In this document: piece by piece, positions 23,116 to 32,417 of the stretch
Numbering within the stretch: position 1 is the first letter of the stretch
Layout: each line of letters opens with the position of its first letter
NCBI GenBank assembly: GCA_036873135.1
Contig: JAPTYO010000059.1
Span: 7,247,066-7,311,065 of the forward strand
From: Clarkia xantiana subsp. parviflora
Lineage: Eukaryota > Streptophyta > Magnoliopsida > Myrtales > Onagraceae
Length of the DNA: 64,000 bases
Direction: 5' to 3'
The notes under the pieces: model-generated
The model's database searches: none
Seen by the model: only the letters and a program-made list of their open reading frames with translations
Told to the model about the DNA's origin: nothing
Translations under genes and position numbers: made by a program

Positions 23116-23450
23116 GCCGTATAGAGTGAACCCTAACTAGGAATTCGTAATATGGGATTGTCGTCTAACCAGAGGACATCTATCACGAAGAGTGAACCCT
23201 TACCAGGAGTTCGTAATATGGGATTGTCGTCTAAACAGAGGACATCGATTATGAAGAGTGAACCCTTATCAGGAGTTCGTAGTATGGGATTGTCGTCTAA
23301 ACAGAGGACATCCGTTATGAAAAGTGAACCCTTACCATGAGTTCGTAGCATGTGATTGTCGTCTAAACAGAGGACATCCGTTATGAAGAGTGAACCCTTA
23401 CCAGGAGTTCGTAGCATGGGATTGTCGTCTAAACAGAGGACATCCGTTAT
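23090..23450. repeat. Minisatellite, unit about 63 bp, five to six copies
   Basis: Units read GGGATTGTCGTCTAAACAGA, then GGACATC and a variable TCCGTTATGA, then AGAGTGAACCCTTACCAGGA and GTTCGTAG. The copies are nearly identical, so the array expanded recently. The period is divisible by three, which keeps two strands open and creates repetitive frames that are not genes. Confidence 0.88.
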
Positions 23451-24147
23451 GGAGGGTGGTCAGCCCCGTTATTGTATTTGCCCATCCTGTTCTGAATCCA
23501 GGGAATGGCTATGAACATGAGGATTTGCTTCTTAAAAGAGATGTTACTTAGAAGTAAACATGCCCCCTTTGATAGTAGGTCTTGTTGGTGACGGCTCTTT
23601 GAGTAGTCGTCTCTTTGAGAAGAGAATTGCTATAAGCTCCTTTTTTGTAGATAATCTGCAAGTTGTCCTTGCGTCATATGAGTTGGCTTGTGTACATAGT
23701 GCCATTGCTTTGTGTTGCCGACACCTTCTTGATGTAGATGTTGATTTGTGAATGGAGAAATAAACTCCTTGTTGGTGTAGGCATGCAAATATCATCCATT
23801 GTGTGTATTTGCGATATGTTGTTTTTGAAAGTGTCTTGAGCTTAACTCCAAGTGTTTAACTCTATGAAGATGCCTTTTATGTGGTTATCCATATGTTGAT
23901 GATAAACGTTGTCATAACGTATGATAGATTTTGCTTGCACGTGTCATAATTTCTTGGATTATTGATGTAGATAATAAGCGCGTAGTTTAGTTGCTTCACG
24001 TTTAATCCAAAAAATACCGTGCAAGAGATAGATGTATACCTACAAATGTAGATTTATTTTATTAGATACTTGTGTGTATTTACATTGATTATACTAGAAG
24101 TACTAGGAATGCGCAAAGTAATCTAAAAGATAGTTGTTTCTCCTGTT
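23451..24147. other. Tat-like element interior, no gene seen
   Basis: This lies between the minisatellite and the end of the protease/gag2 frame. No RT or integrase remnant could be found in any frame, so the pol region is missing rather than merely mutated here. Confidence 0.5.
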
Positions 24148-25764
24148 TCATTGTGGCTGGTTTGATGATGATGTCGCGTAGTTGGTTGCAACAAATCGCC
24201 TCAGTGCACCTAGCGTGATGCATTCTTCAATTTTCCGCTTTAATGGTAGACACATGTTTGTGTTGTGCCCCCAAGTTTTATGGTACTTGCACCATTCTCT
24301 GATGTTGTTGCCCAAGAAAGCTGTCTCCGGGACAAGTGGACTTGGGAGCTTGTTTTCCAGCAGGTTGACGTAAATGTCTTCGGCCACCGTGTTTAGCGGT
24401 GTGAAGATGTTGTCGATATCAATGCTTGTGTCTTCCTGCTTGTTCATTTTTGCTCGAACTCCTTTGTCCCAACTGAGGGGTGTACCCCACCTCAGTTCTT
24501 GTTCGCATAAGACTGCTGTCTCAAGCTTATCCTTTAGATTTGCCATGGTTTTTGTTGTTTGCCATCCATGAGTTCGTCCAAAGAGAAGGAAAGATTTCGC
24601 GTTCATGTTTGCATAGAACACACTTATCACTTCTTCTCTTGTTGCTTTCGCTGTTGAGGCGTTGGAGGCAAATCTGATGAAGTATTCCATGATTGGCTCG
24701 TCTTCTCCCTGCTTTACGAGCCATATCTGGTTCCATGGTGAGAACTGGATGCTTCCTTGTTGGGTCCAAACTGTAACAGCTTGTTCCATCAGTTGCTTCT
24801 TTCTTTCATCAACGACTTTCTGCCTCTTGAAGGAATTTATCATGGCCACATGGTATTGGTGCTTTGCTCTCAAGGCATTGACGTAGCAACGCCTTGCGGT
24901 TATCTGATCGCCTAACACTTCCCCAATCCCATGTTCCGTCGGGAACTTCATCTTTTGGTGGACGGTGGAGGGCACGATCACATAGGGATTGATCGTTGTT
25001 TGTCCCAAGATTCCGTTGTAGGCTCCGAGAGATTCTACAACTACGAAAGTGACGTTGACATGTAATGCTCTCCATCCCTGGCCAAGGATGACAGGAAGTG
25101 TGATTGTACCCAGGGGTTGTGTAGCTGCTTCTACGAAGCTGACTAATGAGAAGGTTCCTGGGGATAAGTCCTTGACAGATTTTCCTAGTTGCTCCAGAAC
25201 TCTGACATGTAGAATGTCAGCGGAGCTTCCACTATCGACAAGAATTCTTTTCACATCGTACCCGTCAATGTCCATGGTTATGACCAAAGCATCATCGTGG
25301 GGGTAAACGATATGCTTTAAATCTTCCCTGGAGAATTGGATGACTGCGTCTTCTTGCTCAGGTTGCTTGCGCTTTCCGTACTTCGGCAGTGTTGTTGCTT
25401 GGGACGCATAAATGTCCCGAGCATTAGATACTTGTCCTCCGGCGGCAGGCCCTCCGTGTATAACGTTGATTACACCTCGCTTGGCTGGCGGAGGATTGTC
25501 ATTGACCTTCTCTTTTCCCTTGTTTCCTCTTTTTGATGACTCTGGTTGAGCCTTTCTCGGGGGGTTGTTGCCTTGGTCGAAAAACTGTTTCAATTCGCCT
25601 TTGAGGACGAAGTTGTTAATTCGGAAGCGCAGACTGACACAGCTATCGGTCTCGTGGCCAAAGACCTCGTGGTTTTCACACCACTTGTCCTTGTCTCTCC
25701 CCAGTGGGCCTTTCCTGAAGTTGTTTGGCTCCTTCCACATATTCGCGTCCTTCATTTCTTTCAA
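24148..25764 (-). CDS. Gag zinc knuckle, aspartic protease and a second gag-like region
   Basis: The 538-codon frame continues gag after a one-base shift. A CX2HX4HX4C knuckle (residues 29-42) is followed by a retropepsin-like aspartic protease with LVDSGSSADIL (active-site DSG at 177-179) and YNGILGQ (249-255). Residues about 340-530 then repeat the gag plan: EPIMEYFIRF, TREEVISVFYANMN, a helical stretch to CEQELRW, FTPLNT and a second knuckle, C492-C505 in the same spacing. RT, RNase H and integrase should follow the protease but are absent. The protease would mature Gag; the second gag-like part has no known role here. The frame has no internal stop. Confidence 0.82.
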   Translation of the reverse strand: MKEMKDANMWKEPNNFRKGPLGRDKDKWCENHEVFGHETDSCVSLRFRINNFVLKGELKQFFDQGNNPPRKAQPESSKRGNKGKEKVNDNPPPAKRGVINVIHGGPAAGGQVSNARDIYASQATTLPKYGKRKQPEQEDAVIQFSREDLKHIVYPHDDALVITMDIDGYDVKRILVDSGSSADILHVRVLEQLGKSVKDLSPGTFSLVSFVEAATQPLGTITLPVILGQGWRALHVNVTFVVVESLGAYNGILGQTTINPYVIVPSTVHQKMKFPTEHGIGEVLGDQITARRCYVNALRAKHQYHVAMINSFKRQKVVDERKKQLMEQAVTVWTQQGSIQFSPWNQIWLVKQGEDEPIMEYFIRFASNASTAKATREEVISVFYANMNAKSFLLFGRTHGWQTTKTMANLKDKLETAVLCEQELRWGTPLSWDKGVRAKMNKQEDTSIDIDNIFTPLNTVAEDIYVNLLENKLPSPLVPETAFLGNNIREWCKYHKTWGHNTNMCLPLKRKIEECITLGALRRFVATNYATSSSNQPQ

Positions 25765-27280
25765 TTACAGACAGCGGGGCATTCAAAGGAATGCAGTCGG
25801 CAAGATTTACTTCCTTTGGCTTCTGAAAATCCCCTTGGAAAGGTCTTTTCGGCTGAGGTTGCCAATGTCTTCCTTGTTGCCCACTTGGGTGTGGTTTTGG
25901 TTGGTTCTGCATTGGATTATCTTTTGCCTTTGCTGCAGCGATTTTTGCCTTGTTCTGGCTTCTGAACCTTTCGAGGTCTATGTATTCTTTGACTCTTGCG
26001 GCTAATTCCTCCATGGATTCCGCTGGGCGTTTTGCCATTTTTTCAGCTAGGGCATTGCCTCTTCGTCTGAGGTTTCGAATGAATGCTCGAACAATCTCTC
26101 CTTCTGTCAGGTTTCCCTGAATGTCAGAGATGTTCTGATTGAAGCGGACGTAGTAGTCGGCTAGAGACTCTTCGTTTTGTTGTTGAACGTCGTCCAGAGC
26201 GTTTGCCCCTTTCAGCAATGTGCGCTCGCCCATGTATCGTTGAATGAACTTGGCCTTTAGGTCCGCCCATGATGTAACGCTTCCGCATGGCAGTGAGAAG
26301 AACCAGTGTGCTGCTGTCCCGGCAAGAGTTTGTGAAAACGTCATTGCGAAATGGTGTGGGTTCTTTGTTCTGCCTAGCAGAGAGGCCTCGTGCTTTTGCA
26401 CGTGTTCCACTGGGTCTCCTTTTCCCCGGTAGAGGTCCCCTCCAATTCGGTACAGTGCTTCTGGGACGCGACTGTTCACCAAGTGGTCAGCAAATGGATG
26501 TGACGCCCTTTCTTCCAGAGCGTGCATACCCTTCATTTTTGCTTCCTTCATCTTCTTCTCCACCATTTCTTCTAACATCTCGGCGGTAAATCCTTTTACC
26601 GGTTCAGCATAACCTGTTGAAGGATTTTGCTGACCATTGTTGTGGTAGATGTCAGATTGATCCCTGTTTGTGGCCTGAAAAGGATCATCTCTTGTTGGCT
26701 GTTGTGGGTGGTAGAATGGGGGCTGCCTTTCGTTCCTCCATTGTTGGGCTCCTTGGAAAGGAGTGTATGACCGTGCAGGTTCATATCTTGCGTGTTGGTT
26801 CCTGCCCTGGAAAGGATTGCCGTAACGAGTAGTGTCTTGCGACATCTCTCTTGCTGGCGCAGCATACTGTTGGTTGGCCGGAGGTGGCTGAGCTGCGTAT
26901 CCTTGGTTTTTTAGAGACTCGCGGAATGCGAGTAACTCTTCCAGCGCAGCCATCATCGCTGGAGTAACGGTGGGCATCGGGTTTGCCCCTGTTCTTTGTT
27001 CGCCTTGCGGCATTTGGGATTCATCTTCGTGTGTTTCTGGTTCGAAACCAGGTGGATATGCGTGATGTTTGTCCCTTGGCTCTCTGTACTGTGCGTTGGG
27101 CGCATTGTCAGTCGGTATGGATGAAGCTATGGAAGTAGCTCTTGGGATGTGGGAGGGTCCTGACTGGCTCCCAGCTGGAGCTTGGCCTCCTGTTCTTTTG
27201 TTTGCTGGGGATTTCCTGGGGCGCCCGGGCCTTTTTCTTGGGTTTTTCACCTCTTCGGGAGGGTTGTGATCACTCGTCAT
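25676..27280 (-). CDS. gag: Retrotransposon gag (capsid) protein
   Basis: The first methionine after the PBS (27278-27280) gives about 534 residues; the frame is also open backwards through the PBS into the LTR. Gag forms the virus-like particle in the cytoplasm. Residues about 15-23 contain KRPGRPRKS, resembling an AT-hook. A proline/glutamine-rich stretch follows. The retrotrans_gag domain spans roughly 270-445, with HWFFSLP, WADLKAKFIQRY, ESLADYYVRFN and ELAARVKEYIDLERFR. The frame stops soon after PLNAPLSVIE; the zinc knuckle lies in the next ORF in another frame with an 89-bp overlap. Either a single-base indel or programmed frameshifting near 25765 separates them. Confidence 0.88.
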   Translation of the reverse strand: MTSDHNPPEEVKNPRKRPGRPRKSPANKRTGGQAPAGSQSGPSHIPRATSIASSIPTDNAPNAQYREPRDKHHAYPPGFEPETHEDESQMPQGEQRTGANPMPTVTPAMMAALEELLAFRESLKNQGYAAQPPPANQQYAAPAREMSQDTTRYGNPFQGRNQHARYEPARSYTPFQGAQQWRNERQPPFYHPQQPTRDDPFQATNRDQSDIYHNNGQQNPSTGYAEPVKGFTAEMLEEMVEKKMKEAKMKGMHALEERASHPFADHLVNSRVPEALYRIGGDLYRGKGDPVEHVQKHEASLLGRTKNPHHFAMTFSQTLAGTAAHWFFSLPCGSVTSWADLKAKFIQRYMGERTLLKGANALDDVQQQNEESLADYYVRFNQNISDIQGNLTEGEIVRAFIRNLRRRGNALAEKMAKRPAESMEELAARVKEYIDLERFRSQNKAKIAAAKAKDNPMQNQPKPHPSGQQGRHWQPQPKRPFQGDFQKPKEVNLADCIPLNAPLSVIERNEGREYVEGAKQLQERPTGERQGQVV

Positions 27281-27310
27281 GATTACTGCGGTATGGTAGC
27301 TTCTTGTTCG

Positions 27311-27330
27311 AATCACGTAGACGGCGCCAA
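27311..27330 (-). other. Primer binding site of the Tat-like element
   Basis: On the minus strand TTGGCGCCGTCTACGTGA directly follows the LTR end (CGCAACA). TGGCGCCGTC is a PBS start widely seen in plant gypsy elements. Which tRNA it pairs with I leave open. Confidence 0.7.
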
Positions 27331-28106
27331 TGTTGCGTCCGGGATGAACAAGGTCGTGGGGACGCGTCTGTTCGCGTAGTTGTGCGGGCTTTTGGGCTGT
27401 AACCCTTCCGTCGGGAGGAGGTTGGGCCACTGACGAGTGTTCGGACTTAATCCCGTATGAGGTATGTGTCTCGGTAGGGCTGTGTCTCGGTAAGGCTGTG
27501 TCTCGGTAAGGCTGTGTCTCAAACGTCGGTTCCTGCACGAAGGACCAATGCTAGCACGGAGAGGGGGGTGGTGCTAGCGGAGCCCTCTCCGATGCTTAAG
27601 TCACTATAAGGGCAAAAAGGTAATTTCTAGAGAGAGAATATTTCTAGAGAGAAGTCAGAGCTCAAAATACCAAAGTTGGGCAAATGAGAGAGTGTTTGAA
27701 AATGGGTGGCCAAGACCTCCTATTTATAGGTTTTCTTGGGACCGGACCCGGTTTTAGAGCGGTTTGATGACGGTTCAAGATCATGCGGTAACCGTCATCC
27801 ATATTTGTAATGTGCGAACTTGACTTCTCTACACGCAACGGTAATCGCGGATACGGTAGTCGCGCGATACCCGTAAGGCAATCCGGACCTCGTCGAATTT
27901 GGGCAATTCGGCGAGGTCCGGATTATCGCGCAACCCGGACCTCCGGAATGCTTTGCGCAACCCGGAGGTCCGGTCCGGACGCGCGTAAATGCGCTTCCGG
28001 ACCGTTTTGATACCGTGTGAGATGTTTTTAAACCGAGATGTAATTTTTGACACGTTTACGAGGCCCGAAATGCAAATACGAACCCGAATTGGACATTTAT
28101 CCATCA
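27331..28106 (-). repeat. 5' LTR of the Tat-like element
   Basis: This 776-bp LTR differs from its partner by nine substitutions seen by eye and by a 27-bp extra block near 27936-27962 that partly repeats GCGCAACCCGGA and adds another CCGG palindrome. The minus-strand promoter should lie here. A TATTTATAGG motif at 27720-27729 (CCTATAAATA on the minus strand) is a good TATA box candidate. Confidence 0.9.
27720..27729 (-). promoter_or_regulatory. Candidate TATA box of the Tat-like LTR
   Basis: CCTATAAATA on the minus strand lies inside the 5' LTR, about 440 bp before the gag start codon. The same motif is conserved in the 3' LTR near 16629-16638. The assignment is by consensus only. Confidence 0.55.
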
Positions 28107-28345
28107 TGGCACATGCTATTTAACGGCTTTTTTTGACAGAACCCTAACGGAGGTACCAAAACAGTAAGGTTTGGAAACATATGGTACCAATTTGGTACGA
28201 AAAAATACTAATGGTATAAACAGTGTAATTTTTGCAAACATGTGGTACCAAAAGGACCTTTAACCCTATATATTATAGTATGAAAAAAGTCTCTGCAAAA
28301 CTCAGGGAAGTAGCACAACTTCCAGAAACATCTAATTAATAATTA

Positions 28346-29285
28346 GGGTTAAGAACCTATGAAAGGTCTGAACTATCACCCATGTTAACGGGAGAGGTCT
28401 GAAATTTAAAAAGTTAATAACAGAGGTCTGAAATTTCTGTTTTGTTGATAACAGCGGTCTCCGTTAGTTTTTTCCGTTAAAACTAACGGAAGTTGGTCAC
28501 ATGCTTGGCATGTGACCGGAAATTAAATAAAATTCCGAAAATGCCCTTCTATCAAGTGTCCCCTCACATGCATGGAGTGAAAAGACCAAAATGCCCTTGA
28601 AGCCACCACGGTACTCCGGCGACCACCACCGTACTCCGGCGACCACCACCAAGGCTCCGATTGGGCCAAAATCGGAGCCACCGGCCCCGATTGGGCTCCG
28701 ATCGGAGCCACCGGCCCCGATTGAGCTCCGATCGGAGCCACCGGCCCCGATTGGACTCCGATCGGGGCCAAAAAAGCTCCGATCGGAGCTTTGTGGCTCT
28801 GGTCGGAGCCACAGAGCTCCGGTCGGAGCTTTTTTGGCTCCGATCGGAGCTTTTTGGCCCCGATCGGAGCTTTTTGGCCCCGATCGGAGCTTTTTGGCCC
28901 CGATCGGAGCTTTTTGGCCCCGATCGGAGCTTTTTTGCCGATGTGGTGGCCGGAGTCGGGTCGCCGGAGCCGAGGTGGTGGTCGTCGGAGTCGAGGTGGT
29001 GGTCGCCGGAGTCGGGTGGTGGTGGCCGGAGTTGGGGGTTTTAATTTGACTTTAGGGGTAAAATTGTCATTTCACATTTCCTTAAATAAGATATTAAATA
29101 AAACAAAATATTAAAGGGGCAAAAATGTCATTTCACACAATTCTGTTAAATTTAACCCTAAAAATGGACGGAAAACCTCAAATCAACAAAATTGAAATTT
29201 CAGACCTCTGTTATTAACTTTTTAAATTTCAGACCTCTCCCGTTAACATGGGTGATTGTTCAGACCTTTCATAGGTTCTTAACCC
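28346..29285. mobile_element. MULE-type MITE family B, copy 1, with CCGATCGGAGC core
   Basis: The 940-bp element has ends starting GGGTTAAGAACCTATGAAAG and a perfect 9-bp duplication TAATAATTA (28337-28345 and 29286-29294). The arms contain AGGTCTGAAATTT. The core (28600-29030) is very GC-rich, with GCTCCGATCGGAGC palindromes and a regular 20-bp unit (CGATCGGAGCTTTTTGGCCC, 28861-28935). The frames it opens in all registers (Arg/Ser/Gly/Trp-rich) are artefacts of the repeats. There is no transposase. Copy 2 is at 53938-55051 in the opposite orientation. Confidence 0.9.
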
Positions 29286-29294
29286 TAATAATTA

Positions 29295-30841
29295 AGTAAT
29301 GCATTATTGTTGGAAAGCTACATTACATCAACATGCATGTGTGGAGTAGTGTAAATATCTCTGTTTTCTAGAAGTCGTTCGTACGTAGTAGAGTTTAGAT
29401 ATTTATTATGTTACGTTACGTACCCTTTATTATAGCTATCGAGGTAGCCACTGGGTTTAATTTGTGGGTGGAGACAAATAGAGCTGCAACCACATAAATA
29501 TTTCTCGAAATAAAATATATATGACCCACAACACTACAACATTTTCTACCATATAAAATCTATCTAGATTAGAAACATGATTAAATTGGCTCGACTCTAG
29601 TAATAATGCAGTGCGCCCATAATCTACCAAGTCCTGGACTGGACCATCATGCACCATTAATTGGATGTTATTATTATATATATAAATATATAATTTGATA
29701 CTAGATAGAGTCTTTGTCTGAATAGGTGATCCAACAAACACAGAATATACTTCGGTACGAGTATATATACATATATCAAATCATATACGCATATGTATAT
29801 ATCAAATCATATATACGTTGGGGAGGTTTAATAATGTAAAAATCTAAGTACGTAGAAATTGTTGGCCAAGGTTTTATTTGAAGTAATTTGATGTTAGATG
29901 CTGCTTGGTTTTCTATGATAAATTTATATTTGCATACTTTCAACACCGACAAGGTGGGGCGCGCCGAAATTTAGATGGAGCGAGAGAGAGGCCGACAAGA
30001 CAAGAGACGACGTTATACATTTTTTTGGTTAACACGTTAATTGAGCGTTGAGTATATATTATATTATGGGAAATACATTTGACTGTTAGTTTCTTTCGTC
30101 ATCAATGATTCACTCTCATCCTCATTTCTTCTAATGTAGGATCCAACTTGTAACACGTCATTTTACCCACAGATGTTATACTTATCCAAAACTATTGGAA
30201 TTGCTTATGAAGTATTATGTTTATGTTCATTTTATTACTAGAATGATTTAATCATATCTTAATTAATTTCAAATGTATAATTTTTTTATTAATAGAATTT
30301 ACATCACATAATTATTAACGTCAATTTTTATATAGAATTCACTTTAGGATAATAGAAATTTTTTTAAAAAAATATCACAAGAATGATGCTTGTGAAGTTT
30401 GACAGAAAGACACAAAACTATTGATTATATACAACACTTCTTTTGAATACATTGGTTGATAACTGAAGTGCTAATCTTGATTATACAACACTTCTTTTGA
30501 ATACATTGGTTGATAATTAAAGTGCTAATCGAACTTTGACAAATTTACAAATATTTATTTAGGATTTCAATTTCAAAGTAAATTGCCACATCTATTACAA
30601 TTCATGTCAAATTGAATATAAATGAACTTATTTCATCCGCATGGAGTCTTTTCAAAAGTAACAGGATGACAATTCTACAATGAGAAAAATTTGCAAACCT
30701 GTGTATATCAATGCAAATAATGACAGAAAAATAATAATATAGTGATTAAATAACGTAATCTAGGACATCCTACTCTTGTATAACCAACAAAAGTAATAAT
30801 AATAACATAATCTTGCATTGAGTGATTATATTATAATTATA
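29295..30841. other. AT-rich spacer with a tandem duplication
   Basis: No gene is supported; the 29457-29741 minus-strand frame has no motif. At 30421-30535 a unit of about 57 bp containing ACAACACTTCTTTTGAATAC and AAGTGCTAATC is present twice in tandem with few changes. Confidence 0.6.
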
Positions 30842-31730
30842 GGTTAAAGAGTCTTTTGGTACCATATATTTAGTTAAGGTTGACTTTTGTTGCTATATGT
30901 TTTATTTTGTAAGTTTTTTATGTTATATATTTGCATTTTATAAACTTTTGTTGCATCTGTTAGTCAACGGTTAAGTTTGACCGTTAAACAGTTTTATTTT
31001 GTTCAATTTAGTCCTCAATTTTCTTCCGGCCACCGCTCAAATATTCCAACGACACACAAGGCCGTCGGCCACTGCTCAACGCCGCCGGAACCCGCACAAA
31101 GCCGCCGGAACCCACACAAGACCACCGGCCATCATCCAAGCCTACCGGTGACCACCATTCGGGGCCGGGCGGCTCCAATTAGAGCCGTCCGGCTCCGATT
31201 GGGCCACCGAGATCCGATCTGGAGCTCTGTGGCCCGAGGTGGTACTTCCGTGGTTGTACGGACAGCCTTTTCCGAACTCAAAACGGTACTATCTTACTCT
31301 CGATCTCTCTGGCACGGTCATCTCAAATTTGTGTTTTCAAGCTGCGTACGGCGTGGCTTGTTCTTTCTTTCTCATTGTGGATTTTGTGTGGCGATTGGAG
31401 TCATTTGATAAGCCATTGTCAACTTCGTTATTTTGTGTCATTGTTGTTTGACTTTCGATTTATTATCATCCTCATTTGGCTTAATAACTCCTATAATTAA
31501 CGGTCACAGATGGACTTGGATGGAGGTTGGCGGTTCCGGCGGCTTTAAACGGTGGCCGGAATATTTTGGGCAGTGTTCAAAAGCAATTGAACAAATTAAA
31601 ACTATTTAACAGTCAAACTTAAAAAGTTTACAAAATGCAAACATATAATACAAAAAACCTACAAAATAAAATATATAGCACGAAGAGCCAACATTTTTCA
31701 AATATATAAAATCAAATACTCTTTTAACCC
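30842..31730. mobile_element. MITE with GGTTAAAGAGTC ends (MULE-like)
   Basis: The left arm starts GGTTAAAGAGTCTTTTGGTA and the right arm ends ATACTCTTTTAACCC. Inner arms share TTTAACAGTCAAACTTAA with AAGTTTGACCGTTAAAC. The core (31020-31260) is GC-rich with repeated CCGGAACCC. Its design matches the other MULE-type MITEs here, but I see no clear 9-bp duplication, so the boundary or flank has changed. Confidence 0.75.
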
Positions 31731-32417
31731 TAATCGATAAGAGAGCTAACATATGCTGCTCTTCCTCTCGTTAGTATTTTATGCTACTATACTATAATAA
31801 AGGTGAAAAAAAACTGTAGTTAAAATTTCATATTAGCCCGAGTCATACCGAATAGTCAATAAAGAGTAATTATTATTTATATTAGTGTTCCAATCTCATG
31901 TGAGTTCAATAATTACTTTAATTTCTGCCATCTCCCTAGTCGACTGTTTTTGCATGTATGTCAACGCGAAAGAAGATGGTCAAAACTCCATTCTGCAGCT
32001 GGGTTTGATATCAAATGCCAATTATGAAGTCAACAAACCCAACTATGCCCAAAACTCAACAGGAACGTGCATGGAATCTCGCAGTATCTCCAGAGAATAA
32101 GACATCAAAACGTGCATAATTTTTAAATCCAATTTCTCTTTTACTTTTTTTATTATATTATAAATTTCATCAAATACAGTAATAACTAATAATAACAATG
32201 ATAAACAAATATATATTATTATTATTATCATATTGTATATTTAATAAAGGGTAAATGGAACCAAATTCCACCAATGAATGAATGAATTAAATAATCAATG
32301 AATGAATGAATCCAAGTTTTTTCTCAGACTCTGTTTCTCCACTAAGGATTCTATTTCTCCCCCTAATTACTCTTCCTAACCTCTATAAGAAAGCCCTAAT
32401 TAATATAAAGATTATAC
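31731..32417. other. Spacer downstream of the Nudix gene
   Basis: No gene is present. An (AATG)n microsatellite lies at about 32272-32312. The polyadenylation region of the Nudix gene should fall just below 32418, but no strong signal stands out. Confidence 0.55.

Larger units (their letters stand above)
16239..28106 (-). mobile_element. Non-autonomous Ty3/gypsy element, apparent Tat lineage, with antisense spliced gene
   Basis: The element is oriented on the minus strand. Its 5' LTR is at 27331-28106, PBS at 27311-27330, gag at 25676-27280, protease plus a second gag-like region at 24148-25764, PPT at 16988-17000 and 3' LTR at 16239-16987. The 5-bp target duplication is TGGCC/TGGCA, and the intact MITE sequence predicts TGGCA. 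No RT, RNase H or integrase is present. A spliced gene of Transposase_28 type lies antisense at 19952-22297, as described for extra ORFs of Tat elements. The two LTRs differ at nine bases by my count plus one 27-bp indel, so the insertion is fairly young. Two nested MITEs sit inside. Confidence 0.88.
15759..28266. mobile_element. MULE-type MITE (GGTACC family), split by an LTR retrotransposon
   Basis: The ends begin GGGTTAAAGGTCCTTTTGGT and are inverted repeats. The flanks are a perfect 9-bp duplication TATATATTA (15750-15758 and 28267-28275). The left arm and centre are at 15759-16238, with a palindromic core around CCTAGCCCTAGGCTAAG. The right arm resumes at 28112-28266. Without the 11.9-kb insertion the element would be about 640 bp. 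It contains no coding sequence. Relatives at 33947, 37659 and 43451 share the arm phrases TTTGGTACC, AATTTAGTCC and the CCTAGG core. Confidence 0.88.

Noticed and set aside
23090..23450. CRISPR-like direct repeats
   Set aside because: Units are contiguous with no unique spacers, inside a plant retrotransposon; it is a minisatellite.
28523..29114. Several Arg/Ser/Gly/Trp-rich frames, also at 54099-54904
   Set aside because: They fall in the palindromic core of MITE family B and are open in many registers on both strands.
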